A stretch of 34,577 nucleotides of DNA from Acidobacteriota bacterium (lineage in GTDB: Bacteria; Acidobacteriota; Terriglobia; UBA7540): contig JAKASC010000002.1 in the NCBI GenBank assembly GCA_021828245.1, positions 1 to 34,577 of the forward strand, in the 5' to 3' direction. The number at the start of each line of letters is the position of its first letter. The first letter of the stretch is position 1. A program made the position numbers and the translations under genes. The notes beneath the pieces are model-generated. The model made no database searches. It was not told the origin of the DNA and saw nothing but the letters and a program-made list of their open reading frames with translations. Shown here in pieces: positions 25,271-33,684 of this stretch.

Positions 25271-26113
25271 CTAGACGGGTTTAAGGCTGGTTGCATTGTC
25301 CACTAGCATGGATAAGGGGTCGATGGGGTCATCGAAAAACTTCACCGCTGCCGAGCTCGCTTTGATAAAGAACTGCGCCGCGTCGGAGGTCGGTACGAAA
25401 GCTGAGGAGGTCCACTCCGCCTGTTTGAACATGCACTTGGTGTCTGAGCAATTATCGTGCACTTGCATCTTTTTGAGCTGCTCGAATTCTGCACGATACT
25501 GGGCCTCCATCACCGTGTGCGCCCTGGAGTAATTCTCCTCCACCTGCATGAGCCAGACATCCACCTCCTCCATGATGGCCCGCATGGCTTCCATGCTTTC
25601 TCGCAGTCGGCCGATGCGCGAACCGAGGTAGTAGTACTTCGCCCAAAAGCGCACCCACATGTCGCACGGCGGCTTGTCTGAGGATGACCTCAATTCCTCG
25701 CAGGCCTTGTTATACTGCTCCACGGCATGGCTAATCTTCCACCGGAAGCGATCCCAATCCGCTACCTGAGCCCCTATTTCCTTCAACTCAAACTTCACGC
25801 GTTCGGCCAGGTTGGCGGGATACTTGATTTTTCGTTTATGGTGGTATTGCCGAATTAAATTACATGCCTTTGTCCAGGCCTTATCCACAATGCTGCCAAC
25901 CATTGGCACCGGGATGAGGTTAGTGGCTGCGCTGGCCAGTTTTTGGACGGTCGAGAAGGCGAAGGACGCAGCCGCGCCAGGACTCTGGACAGCCCGACGC
26001 AAAGGATGCAGAAACTGAGAATGGCGGACCTTTTTGCCTACGCTTGGATTGGCGACGATCATCTTGCCGATTTCTTCCAGGTCTCTCGTCGATTGATAAA
26101 GGTTAACAGGCAT
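25271..26113 (-). CDS. Orphan 280-aa helical protein of unknown function
   Basis: ATG with strong GGGGAGGAGCGA upstream; hydrophobic/amphipathic segment SFAFSTVQKLASAATNLIPVPMVGSIVDKAW, then long helices; no recognised family. Confidence 0.75.
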   Translation of the reverse strand: MPVNLYQSTRDLEEIGKMIVANPSVGKKVRHSQFLHPLRRAVQSPGAAASFAFSTVQKLASAATNLIPVPMVGSIVDKAWTKACNLIRQYHHKRKIKYPANLAERVKFELKEIGAQVADWDRFRWKISHAVEQYNKACEELRSSSDKPPCDMWVRFWAKYYYLGSRIGRLRESMEAMRAIMEEVDVWLMQVEENYSRAHTVMEAQYRAEFEQLKKMQVHDNCSDTKCMFKQAEWTSSAFVPTSDAAQFFIKASSAAVKFFDDPIDPLSMLVDNATSLKPV

Positions 26114-26270
26114 TCGCTCCTCCCCGCCCCCAAAGGATGGGAGCTTCGCTTTTATGTCTTCGAGGATTGACTCAACCTCAACTCATCGGGGCTTTTATCT
26201 GGCGCCCTGCACGTTGAAGCACCTCGAAACCCCCTCCTTATACACCTCTGAATCTAAGTTGGCAAGCCAG

Positions 26271-26410
26271 TAGCGCAGAGGTGCGCGTCGTTGGCGCTCC
26301 TCTGCGGCGTTTGTGCCGTCGGCCGCGGCAATGAGCAGCAGGTAGCGCAGAGGTGCGCGTCTTTTGGCGCTCCTCTGCGGCGTTTGTGGCGTCGGCCGCG
26401 GCAACCAGGC
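26271..26410. repeat. Two tandem ~73-bp hairpin-containing units
   Basis: TAGCGCAGAGGTGCGCGTC..GGCGCTCCTCTGCGGCGTTTGTGcCGTCGGCCGCGGCAA repeated at 26271 and 26344. Confidence 0.8.
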
Positions 26411-26428
26411 GGTGGCAGCGAAGGGACG

Positions 26429-26566
26429 GCGATCCGACCAACGGCCGCGAGGGTTAAACGGCCCGGCGCGTGGCGCGGAGTTGCGGAGTGTGAAACTCTG
26501 CGGTATTTTCCGGCGGGCTCCGGCTCGAGCCACAGAGGTTGCGCCGCGCAACCTCTGCGCTGGGGC
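26429..26566. repeat. Dispersed repeat R2, copy 2
   Basis: GGCGATCCGACCAACGGCCGCGAGGGTTAAACGGCCCGGCGCG... matches 25045-25182; hairpin CAGAGGTTGCG/CGCAACCTCTG (26533-26557). Confidence 0.75.
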
Positions 26567-26725
26567 ACGGCTCGCCGCCAATCCCACACCAAGAGCCGCA
26601 AAGGAAGCCAAACCACGGCTACCTTTGCGCTACCTCGCTACCGGCTGATTGAACTCTTAGCCTCAATTTGATATGGTCAAGCCGAGGGGGGAACGGACAT
26701 CTCGGAAGGGGGAAAAGCGCTTGCC

Positions 26726-27196
26726 ATGCTGCTTTCGACACGTTTGGTTCAAAGGATTGAAGAGCAAGCCGATGAATTAACCCGAGGCGTGGTGGAGGAT
26801 TTGCAGTCGAATCCCAAGACGCCTTCTTATCACGCGCTCGCAACGCGAACCATCGAGCGTCGCGCGTATGACGTTTACCGCAATCTCGGAAAATGGCTTA
26901 CGACGATGTCCGATGAAGAAATCGAGTCGGCGCATTATGAGCTGGCCCGCCGCCGAGCGGAGGAGAAAGTACCTCTGAGCGAGGTCATCTATGCTCTGAT
27001 TCTGACGAAATACCATTTGCGGAACTACATCAACGCCTCGGGCATGGTGGACTCGGCCGTGCAGCTCTATCAAGAGCAGGAACTTCAGCATTTGATTGGC
27101 CGCTTTTTCGATAAGGCGACGTATTATACGGTCCGGGGATATGAGCAAGCGCTGCTGAGCCGCCCCGTGGAAGAGGTGACGTGGCCACAGCCCTAG
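26726..27196 (+). CDS. RsbRD-like N-terminal sensor domain protein
   Basis: IEEQADELTRGVVEDLQSNPKTPSYHALATRTIERRAYDVYRNLGKWL...EVIYALILTKYHLRNYI. Confidence 0.65.
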   Translation: MLLSTRLVQRIEEQADELTRGVVEDLQSNPKTPSYHALATRTIERRAYDVYRNLGKWLTTMSDEEIESAHYELARRRAEEKVPLSEVIYALILTKYHLRNYINASGMVDSAVQLYQEQELQHLIGRFFDKATYYTVRGYEQALLSRPVEEVTWPQP

Positions 27197-27250
27197 CGCG
27201 ACAGTTCGGCCGAGGCCGGCGGGCCACTTCGGCGGAGTGGAATTATTTCC

Positions 27251-27634
27251 ATGATTGTGGGCACGGGCGTAGATATTGCGGAAACACGCCGCATTGAGGA
27301 AGCCCTGGCGCGGTACGGCGAGCGGTTTCACAAACGAATCTATACGCCGGCGGAGATTGCCTATTGCGAGCAGTTCAAAAACAAGGCAGAGCGCTATGCG
27401 GCGCGCTTTGCCGCCAAAGAAGCCGCGTTTAAGGCTCTGGGAACGGGGTGGGGCCAGGGTGTCCGATGGCTGGACGTCGAGGTGACTCACCAGCCGAGCG
27501 GCAAACCGGTATTGGTCTTTGCTGGCCGAGCGCAAGAGGTGGCCAGCGAGTTGGGCGTCACGGGAGCCGAGGTCTCAATCTCACACGCCGACCGTTACGT
27601 CATCGCTCAGGTGATTCTGGAATCCAGCTCCTAA
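27251..27634 (+). CDS. acpS: Holo-[acyl-carrier-protein] synthase
   Basis: MIVGTGVDIAETRRIEEAL; AARFAAKEAAFKALGTG; VSISHADRYVIAQVI. Confidence 0.95.
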   Translation: MIVGTGVDIAETRRIEEALARYGERFHKRIYTPAEIAYCEQFKNKAERYAARFAAKEAAFKALGTGWGQGVRWLDVEVTHQPSGKPVLVFAGRAQEVASELGVTGAEVSISHADRYVIAQVILESSS

Positions 27635-27654
27635 ACGCCCGTCGGAGCCAAGCG

Positions 27655-28353
27655 ATGGGCTCGCAAGTGCTGTTGACGATGCTGTTGGCGACCTTTTCTA
27701 CCAAGGCCCTGCCGAGGCGGGCTTCGGAAACTTCGCCGGTCGTGTTGAGCAAGCGCATGGCCACGCGGTTGCTGGTGCGCCAAGTCATCCCTGAATATCC
27801 TCCCTTAGCCAGAATCAACTACGTTCAGGGCAAGGTGGACTTGCAGGTGATTGTCACCCCGCAAGGCCGCGTGGGTAAGGTTCACGTCTTGCGAGGCCAA
27901 GCGTTGTTGGCGGCTGCGGCGCTGAAGGCCGTGCGGCGTTGGCACTATCGCCCTTACGTGGGCGCTCACGGCCCCGTGAGCTTTGAAACTCATATCCGCG
28001 TCAATTTTGCGCTGCGCGTCTGGAAAGTGACCAGCTTGCCCATCCATCCGGCACGGGATTTCGCGCGCCAGGTGAAGCCGCCGCAGGTCGTTCGCGCTCC
28101 CACGCGCGCCGCGCCGGGACAGTCAGTTCGGATGCGCGTGTTGGTGGGGAAAAGCGGACGGGTCCTGGACGCCGAACCCATCGTTCGCATGGATGACCAA
28201 GCAAGTGCGGCCCACGCTTCACTCCGCAACTGGAAATTTCTTCCTGCGCATTGGGGAACCCTGGCCATTCCGTGGTACGTGGAGGTCAATGTGCCCGTGG
28301 CCTCTGCGACCGGGGACCATCGCGCCACGACTTCCGCTACAGCCGGGCCTTAA
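27655..28353 (+). CDS. TonB C-terminal-domain protein
   Basis: VIPEYPPLARINYVQGKVDLQVIVTPQGRVGKVHVLRGQALLAAAALKAVRRWHYRPY. Confidence 0.85.
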   Translation: MGSQVLLTMLLATFSTKALPRRASETSPVVLSKRMATRLLVRQVIPEYPPLARINYVQGKVDLQVIVTPQGRVGKVHVLRGQALLAAAALKAVRRWHYRPYVGAHGPVSFETHIRVNFALRVWKVTSLPIHPARDFARQVKPPQVVRAPTRAAPGQSVRMRVLVGKSGRVLDAEPIVRMDDQASAAHASLRNWKFLPAHWGTLAIPWYVEVNVPVASATGDHRATTSATAGP

Positions 28354-28386
28354 GCAGTGCCTAACCTGTGGCTCGAAAGAAACGGC

Positions 28387-28905
28387 ATGGAAATCGGTTC
28401 GAAAAGCGAAGGGCGGAGCTGGAGATGGCGGCGTCGGCAAACGGCCGCGACGCTATTGGCCTGTTGGGCCCTCGGCTGGAGCGCGACCCTGCGGGCATCG
28501 CCGCGCCCGGCGCGCGAAAGGTATCGTGCTGCTCCGTTCAAATATGTTGGGGGAACGGAAAAAATCAGAAAAGGATGTCGCGGCGAGCTGGGGTTGACCG
28601 CGTCCTCCATGGTTTTCCGTTGCCCGGAAGGTTCCATTACCATCCCTTACCATTCGATTCTGGTGATGCAATACCGAGCCGAGGTCAGCCCTCAAGTCCG
28701 CCGCATGGGACTCGCATGGCGGTTTGCACCGCGGGGTCACGGCGGAAACCACAATCGCTACTTCACGGTCGTCTATCGAACGGCTCGCGCCCAGCGCGCC
28801 ATGATTCTCGCCGTCTCTCCGAAAGCCATGCGGCCTTATCTGGCGGAGATTGACCTCAAGGTGGGGCGGCGCGTCCAGGTTGAAACCCACGAACATTATT
28901 ATTAG
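28387..28905 (+). CDS. Hypothetical exported protein
   Basis: Arg-rich N-terminus plus hydrophobic segment (TAATLLACWALGWSATLRAS); follows the TonB-like gene. Confidence 0.55.
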   Translation: MEIGSKSEGRSWRWRRRQTAATLLACWALGWSATLRASPRPARERYRAAPFKYVGGTEKIRKGCRGELGLTASSMVFRCPEGSITIPYHSILVMQYRAEVSPQVRRMGLAWRFAPRGHGGNHNRYFTVVYRTARAQRAMILAVSPKAMRPYLAEIDLKVGRRVQVETHEHYY

Positions 28906-29019
28906 TTCTTGGTTACACCCTGCCGCGTTATTGCCACGGTGGGATGGCACCGCAACCCCACTCCTGTACCCGCTTCGGATATTTTCCCGATTCCTGGGCC
29001 GAAGCTCCGCGAGCCTGGT

Positions 29020-30162
29020 TCAGCGTGTTCCCGGCTTATAGTAGAAGTAACCTTCGGGGTTTCGCACGCGCAGGCCGGGCATGGTCACGCGAACCTCGAT
29101 GCGGTGAAAGCCTGTTTGCGTAAGATCATTTGGAACGTAAGCCAGCTCGTACTGGGTGTGAATCTCATCCGCCAGGCGAGCCAAATGCTGCACCAGCGCC
29201 TGAGACGACCATTGGGAGTAAAGGGCGCCGCCGGTAAAGCGGGTGTAAAACGCGAGAGGGCTCTTAAAAATGATCGAGTGGCTGAGGGTCGTCCGTGCCA
29301 CCTCGCCAAGAATCGGTCCGCCGGGAACGGGGTTCTCCCAGATGCGGGTGTCCATGTCCGGTGTATTGGGCATGCCGGGGACAGGCGGCCGGGCGACGTT
29401 GGTGTCAATCGGGTTGGGCGGAGGCGGCGTGGGCTTGCGCTTCAGAAGCGATTTAAGTCCGCTCAGGTCGAGTCCGTAGATGCTGACCTGGGCGGCAGCG
29501 GCTCGCTCGACCACTTCTCGGCGCGTCGTCTCACTGCCCGAATCCCAGCCATTGGAAATCGCCAGGATGATCCGGCGATCTTCCTTGGGACGGTGATCGA
29601 GCAGGTTAACCGCCTGCATGATGGCGTCATTGAGCCGCGCGCCGCCGCCCTCCGCCCGAATATCTTTCAGTGCGGCATCCAGCCGACGGCTGGAGTTGGT
29701 GAAGTCCTGCACCCGTTTTATTTGATCGGAGTAAAGAATGACGGCCGCCCGGCCTTCCGGCCCCAGCAACATTTGCGTCAGCACCGGCACAATAAAATCC
29801 AGATTTTTGACCAGCGGCGCCACCGCGTCATTGTCTTGAATTAACACGACGGCAGAGACAGGGTGTTCTTCGTGGTCGAATCGGGTAATCTGCTGAGGAA
29901 TGCCGTTGTCATAAACGCGGAAGTCGCGCTCCCGCAGCCCATAGACCACCTGGCCGGAGCGGTCGGTCACCGTCACCGGCGCGGTGACCAGGTTCGATTG
30001 GACTTTGATGGCGGCTTTGGTGTCCGGGCGGTCAGCGGGCGTGGCGGAGCTTTGCCCGCCGGCGGTTTGGGCCCTAAGCGACAGAACCCCCAGGCTCCCT
30101 CCCAGCAGGAAAGTGATTGCGGCAACTATAACGCGCTGCTTTTGGCTTCGAGCGTTGCGCAT
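29020..30162 (-). CDS. VWFA-related (Acidobacterial type) domain protein
   Basis: NLVTAPVTVTDRSGQVVYGLRERDFRVYDNGIPQQITRFDHEEHPVSAVVLIQDND..; YELAYVPNDLTQTGFHRIEVRV. Confidence 0.85.
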   Translation of the reverse strand: MRNARSQKQRVIVAAITFLLGGSLGVLSLRAQTAGGQSSATPADRPDTKAAIKVQSNLVTAPVTVTDRSGQVVYGLRERDFRVYDNGIPQQITRFDHEEHPVSAVVLIQDNDAVAPLVKNLDFIVPVLTQMLLGPEGRAAVILYSDQIKRVQDFTNSSRRLDAALKDIRAEGGGARLNDAIMQAVNLLDHRPKEDRRIILAISNGWDSGSETTRREVVERAAAAQVSIYGLDLSGLKSLLKRKPTPPPPNPIDTNVARPPVPGMPNTPDMDTRIWENPVPGGPILGEVARTTLSHSIIFKSPLAFYTRFTGGALYSQWSSQALVQHLARLADEIHTQYELAYVPNDLTQTGFHRIEVRVTMPGLRVRNPEGYFYYKPGTR

Positions 30163-30254
30163 CGCACGCTCCTCTCGCGTCTTCTGGACCCTCATCCTTT
30201 AGATGAAACCGGCTGCAGTGGCGTTGTAACCGGCGGCCCGACGCAGAGGCCGCC

Positions 30255-30992
30255 TCACCTTGGTCGTCTCTGCCGCACCGCCTCATAAAGCACAACGGCC
30301 ACCGCCACCGAGACGTTGAGCGATTCTACCGCACTTTGAAGCGGAATGCTGGCGCGTTGGTCGCAGCCTTCCCCCACCAGCCGATGCAACCCACCTCCTT
30401 CGCCCCCAAACACCAGCGCGCAAGGGCTGCGATATTCGAGGTCATAATAGGCGGTGGGGGCGCCGGCTTCAAATCCATAGACCCAAAGGCCCTGTTTCTT
30501 CAGAGTGGCCAAAGCGCGCGGCAGGTTGGGAACGCGAGCGACGCGAGCGTGTTCGAGGGCGCCGGCCGCCGCGCGCGCCACCGCCGGAGAAAGTCCCGCC
30601 GCCCGCCGCTCCGGTACGACGATGCCGTCCGCGCCGGCGCCAACCGCGGTGCGAATCACGGCGCCGAGGTTCCCGGGATCTTCCACGCCGTCCAGAACGA
30701 CGAGCAGGGGCTTCTCATTTCCATCGAGCAAAGCCTCCAGGCTTTCATAGGCTTTGGCCGCGCAAACCGCAATCACGTCTTGATGGTGGGTCGTGGCGGC
30801 TTGCCGTTCGAGCGCCGCGCGCGGCAGAAAGCGCAGAGAAACGCCGGCTGACCGGCATTCATCAATCAACTGCTGCAAGCGCGGGTTCGCAGCGCCGCGC
30901 GAAATCGCCACGTACTCTACGGGCCGCGACCGGAGAGCCTCAGCCACGGCATGGATGCCGTAGAGCACCTCCGGGAATTTTCCCTTGGACAT
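30255..30992 (-). CDS. 23S rRNA 2'-O-methyltransferase RlmB/TrmH family
   Basis: YGIHAVAEALRS; VLDGVEDPGNLGAVIRTAVGAGADGIV; LVFGGEGGGLHRLVGEGCDQRASIPL; SLNVSVAVAVVLYE. Confidence 0.94.
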   Translation of the reverse strand: MSKGKFPEVLYGIHAVAEALRSRPVEYVAISRGAANPRLQQLIDECRSAGVSLRFLPRAALERQAATTHHQDVIAVCAAKAYESLEALLDGNEKPLLVVLDGVEDPGNLGAVIRTAVGAGADGIVVPERRAAGLSPAVARAAAGALEHARVARVPNLPRALATLKKQGLWVYGFEAGAPTAYYDLEYRSPCALVFGGEGGGLHRLVGEGCDQRASIPLQSAVESLNVSVAVAVVLYEAVRQRRPR

Positions 30993-31070
30993 GCCTCGTG
31001 CCCCTGCCTCCGCTGCCGCCTGCCGCCAATCCATAATCGAAACCGCAGGGACCGCCGCGCCGGAACGCTG

Positions 31071-32591
31071 TTACAGTTTTGCCGCCGCTTGGAATTCGCG
31101 CAGCCGCTCGGCGCAGCTTTTCACATGTTTTTTCAGTGGCAGCTTCGAGCCTTCTTCGAAAAGGGGTACCAATTTCTCGAGCTCCGGGCCGGACACTTGA
31201 CCGGTGAGCGCCACGCGAATCGGATGAAACAGCTCTTTGCCCTTCTTTCCGGTTTCCTTTTGGACTTCTTTGGTTATCGCTCGAAACCGCTCGCCGCTGA
31301 GTTCCGTCTCCGCCAAAGCCTTGGATATGAAGGCTTGGAGCACTTGGCGCGCACCCGGTTGTTCCACAACGTCGCGCGTCGGTCCGCGCTCCATCATGGC
31401 CTGCGCATCGTAGTTGAAGACCACCGAGGCGCGCGCCGACAGTTCGTCCAGCCGGTCCACAGAAGGCGCCAGGATGAGGAAAAGCTTTTTGAAAAGCCAC
31501 TCGGAGAGCTTGCCGTTGATCGGACGTTCAAGATAGCCGACGTCAACCAAGTGCTGCTCGACCCACGCGCGGAGGGCAGCGTCGCGGTCAAAGTCTCCCA
31601 CGTTGATCTGGCTGATGTAATGCCGATTGAAGGCGTAAAGTTTTTTAATATCGAACACTGCGGGGCTTTTGGTGATGTGATCGAGTGAGAACTGCGCGAT
31701 GAGTTGCTCTGTGCTCAGAATTTCCGTTTTGCCGTCGGCGGGTGACCAGCCGAGGAGCGCCAGATAATTCCGCAAGGCTTCGGGCAGAATGCCCATCTGG
31801 CGAAAGTTCTCAAGCGACGTGGCGCCGTGACGCTTGGAAAGGCGCGTGCGGTCAGGACCGAGAATGGTCGAGAGGTGAGCGAACTGGGGCGGCGTCCAGC
31901 CGAGAGCGCGATAGAGCGCCAACTGCCGAGGCGTGTTCGAGATGTGGTCATCGCCCCGAATCACGTGGGAAATCTGCATGAAGTAGTCATCAATCACCAC
32001 GGCGAAGTTGTAGGCGGGCTGGCCGCTCGAACGCATCAGGATGAGGTCTCCCATGACCTCGCTCGAAAAGCTCGTTTCGCCGTGCACCACGTCGCGCCAA
32101 CGGTAAATGCCTTCCGGGATTTTCAATCGGACCGCCGCCGCTTCGCCCGAGGCGCGGCGACGTTCCGCCTCGTGCAACGGAATAGCTCGGCATCGCCCGG
32201 AGTATTTCGGCTGACGCCCGGCTTCGAGCGCTGCCTGGCGCTCCGCCTCGAGTTGCTCCGGCGTACAGAAACAATAATAGGCTTGTCCGGTCTCGATTAA
32301 TTGGCGGGCGAACTTGCCGTAGAGTTCGCGCCGCTCCGATTGGCGATACGGCCCGTGCGCGCCGCCCTTATCCGGCCCTTCGTCCCAATCCAGGCCCAGC
32401 CACCGCAGATCGTCCAGGAGTTGGGATTCGTATTCCGCGCGCGACCGCTCCACGTCCGTATCTTCGATGCGGAGGATAAACTGCCCCTGATGATGCCGCG
32501 CGAACAACCAGTTGAAAAGCGCCGTTCGCGCGTTACCGACGTGGACATAACCGGTAGGACTCGGAGCAAAGCGGACTCGCACGCTCGACAT
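31071..32591 (-). CDS. gltX: Glutamyl-tRNA synthetase
   Basis: MSSVRVRFAPSPTGYVHVGNARTALFNWLFARHHQGQFILRIEDTDVERS; TRLSKRHGATSLENF (KMSKS-like). Confidence 0.96.
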   Translation of the reverse strand: MSSVRVRFAPSPTGYVHVGNARTALFNWLFARHHQGQFILRIEDTDVERSRAEYESQLLDDLRWLGLDWDEGPDKGGAHGPYRQSERRELYGKFARQLIETGQAYYCFCTPEQLEAERQAALEAGRQPKYSGRCRAIPLHEAERRRASGEAAAVRLKIPEGIYRWRDVVHGETSFSSEVMGDLILMRSSGQPAYNFAVVIDDYFMQISHVIRGDDHISNTPRQLALYRALGWTPPQFAHLSTILGPDRTRLSKRHGATSLENFRQMGILPEALRNYLALLGWSPADGKTEILSTEQLIAQFSLDHITKSPAVFDIKKLYAFNRHYISQINVGDFDRDAALRAWVEQHLVDVGYLERPINGKLSEWLFKKLFLILAPSVDRLDELSARASVVFNYDAQAMMERGPTRDVVEQPGARQVLQAFISKALAETELSGERFRAITKEVQKETGKKGKELFHPIRVALTGQVSGPELEKLVPLFEEGSKLPLKKHVKSCAERLREFQAAAKL

Positions 32592-32745
32592 AGTAATGAT
32601 CCCAGTATTGCAAACTAACACAATCGCCAAAAGCCTGTACAGGCGGTAGCATCTTGAGTCCTACTCCCGGCGCTGATAGAGTAGGTCGGGCCGAGCGCCG
32701 AGCGTGCGGTTCGCTTCAAGTGTCGAGCATTCCGGCTGACAGGGG

Positions 32746-33591
32746 GTGACAATGGGTTCCCTCGAGCAAAGACGTTCGGAGCGCTTAGCGCTCTCCATTC
32801 CCATTCGCGTCATCGGCATTGACCTGGCGGGAACACAATTTTCCGAGGACACGCATACCCGAATCATCAGCCGCGCCGGCGCGCAAATTGCCCTCACCCA
32901 CCGCGTGAATCCGGGAGATTCGATTCGCATTGTCAATTTGGAAAATTACAATGAAGCCGACTTTCGAGTGGTGGGGCTGATGACCACGGGCACGGGCACC
33001 AGCCCCAACGAGCTGGGCGTGGAGTGCACGGAAAGCGGCCGCAATATTTGGGGAGTGGAATTGCCCGCCGCGATGGATCCGCAGGGTTCGGAGGCCGGAG
33101 CTCTGCTGGAGTGCCGAGGCTGCCGGCAGCAAGCTCTTTGGACCGTCACCTTGATGGAAGTGGAGGTTTTGAACGCGACCGGCCAGGTGACACGTCCCTG
33201 CGACCGTTGCGCCAAGCTGATGTATTGGACCTACGCGGATACCATTCGCCGTCCCCGCGCCTTCGCCGAGACGGAACCGACCAGCCCCCCGCCCCGCCTC
33301 GATGAAGCTTTGAAGAAAGTCGAAAAACGGGGCGAAAAACGCCTGGGAATGAAAATGCCGATCCGCATCCGCAACGCGAACGGAGAAGTGGAAATTACCA
33401 AAACCGAAAATATGTCGAAGAACGGTTTTGCGGCCAACCTCGGCATGGACCTCCACGTCGGAGACACGGTGTCGGTGGTTTGCCCTTACTCGCCGGGGGA
33501 CGACGCGTTCGAGCAAAAGGCCGAGGTGCGTCGCCGCGCTCTTTTTGACCTGGGCGGCCGGCGCATCTACGGGTTTCGATACGTTCGATAG
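32746..33591 (+). CDS. PilZ-domain protein, apparent tandem PilZ with central CxxC pairs
   Basis: Two similar segments (RRSERLALSIPIRV.. and RGEKRLGMKMPIRIRNANGEVEITKTENMSKNGF) separated by CRGCRQQ..CDRCAK. Confidence 0.75.
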   Translation: MTMGSLEQRRSERLALSIPIRVIGIDLAGTQFSEDTHTRIISRAGAQIALTHRVNPGDSIRIVNLENYNEADFRVVGLMTTGTGTSPNELGVECTESGRNIWGVELPAAMDPQGSEAGALLECRGCRQQALWTVTLMEVEVLNATGQVTRPCDRCAKLMYWTYADTIRRPRAFAETEPTSPPPRLDEALKKVEKRGEKRLGMKMPIRIRNANGEVEITKTENMSKNGFAANLGMDLHVGDTVSVVCPYSPGDDAFEQKAEVRRRALFDLGGRRIYGFRYVR

Positions 33592-33684
33592 AAGCACGCG
33601 GCCCCCAACGGAGACGCATCCCGCCGGTCATCGGCCGGAGCGCGGACGGGAGGGATGTGGGGCCGCGCACAAGAGGAGCTTGCA

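Noticed and set aside
24050-26650. CRISPR array
   Set aside because: Repeats are hairpin-rich, few and irregularly spaced; no uniform repeat-spacer pattern or cas genes.
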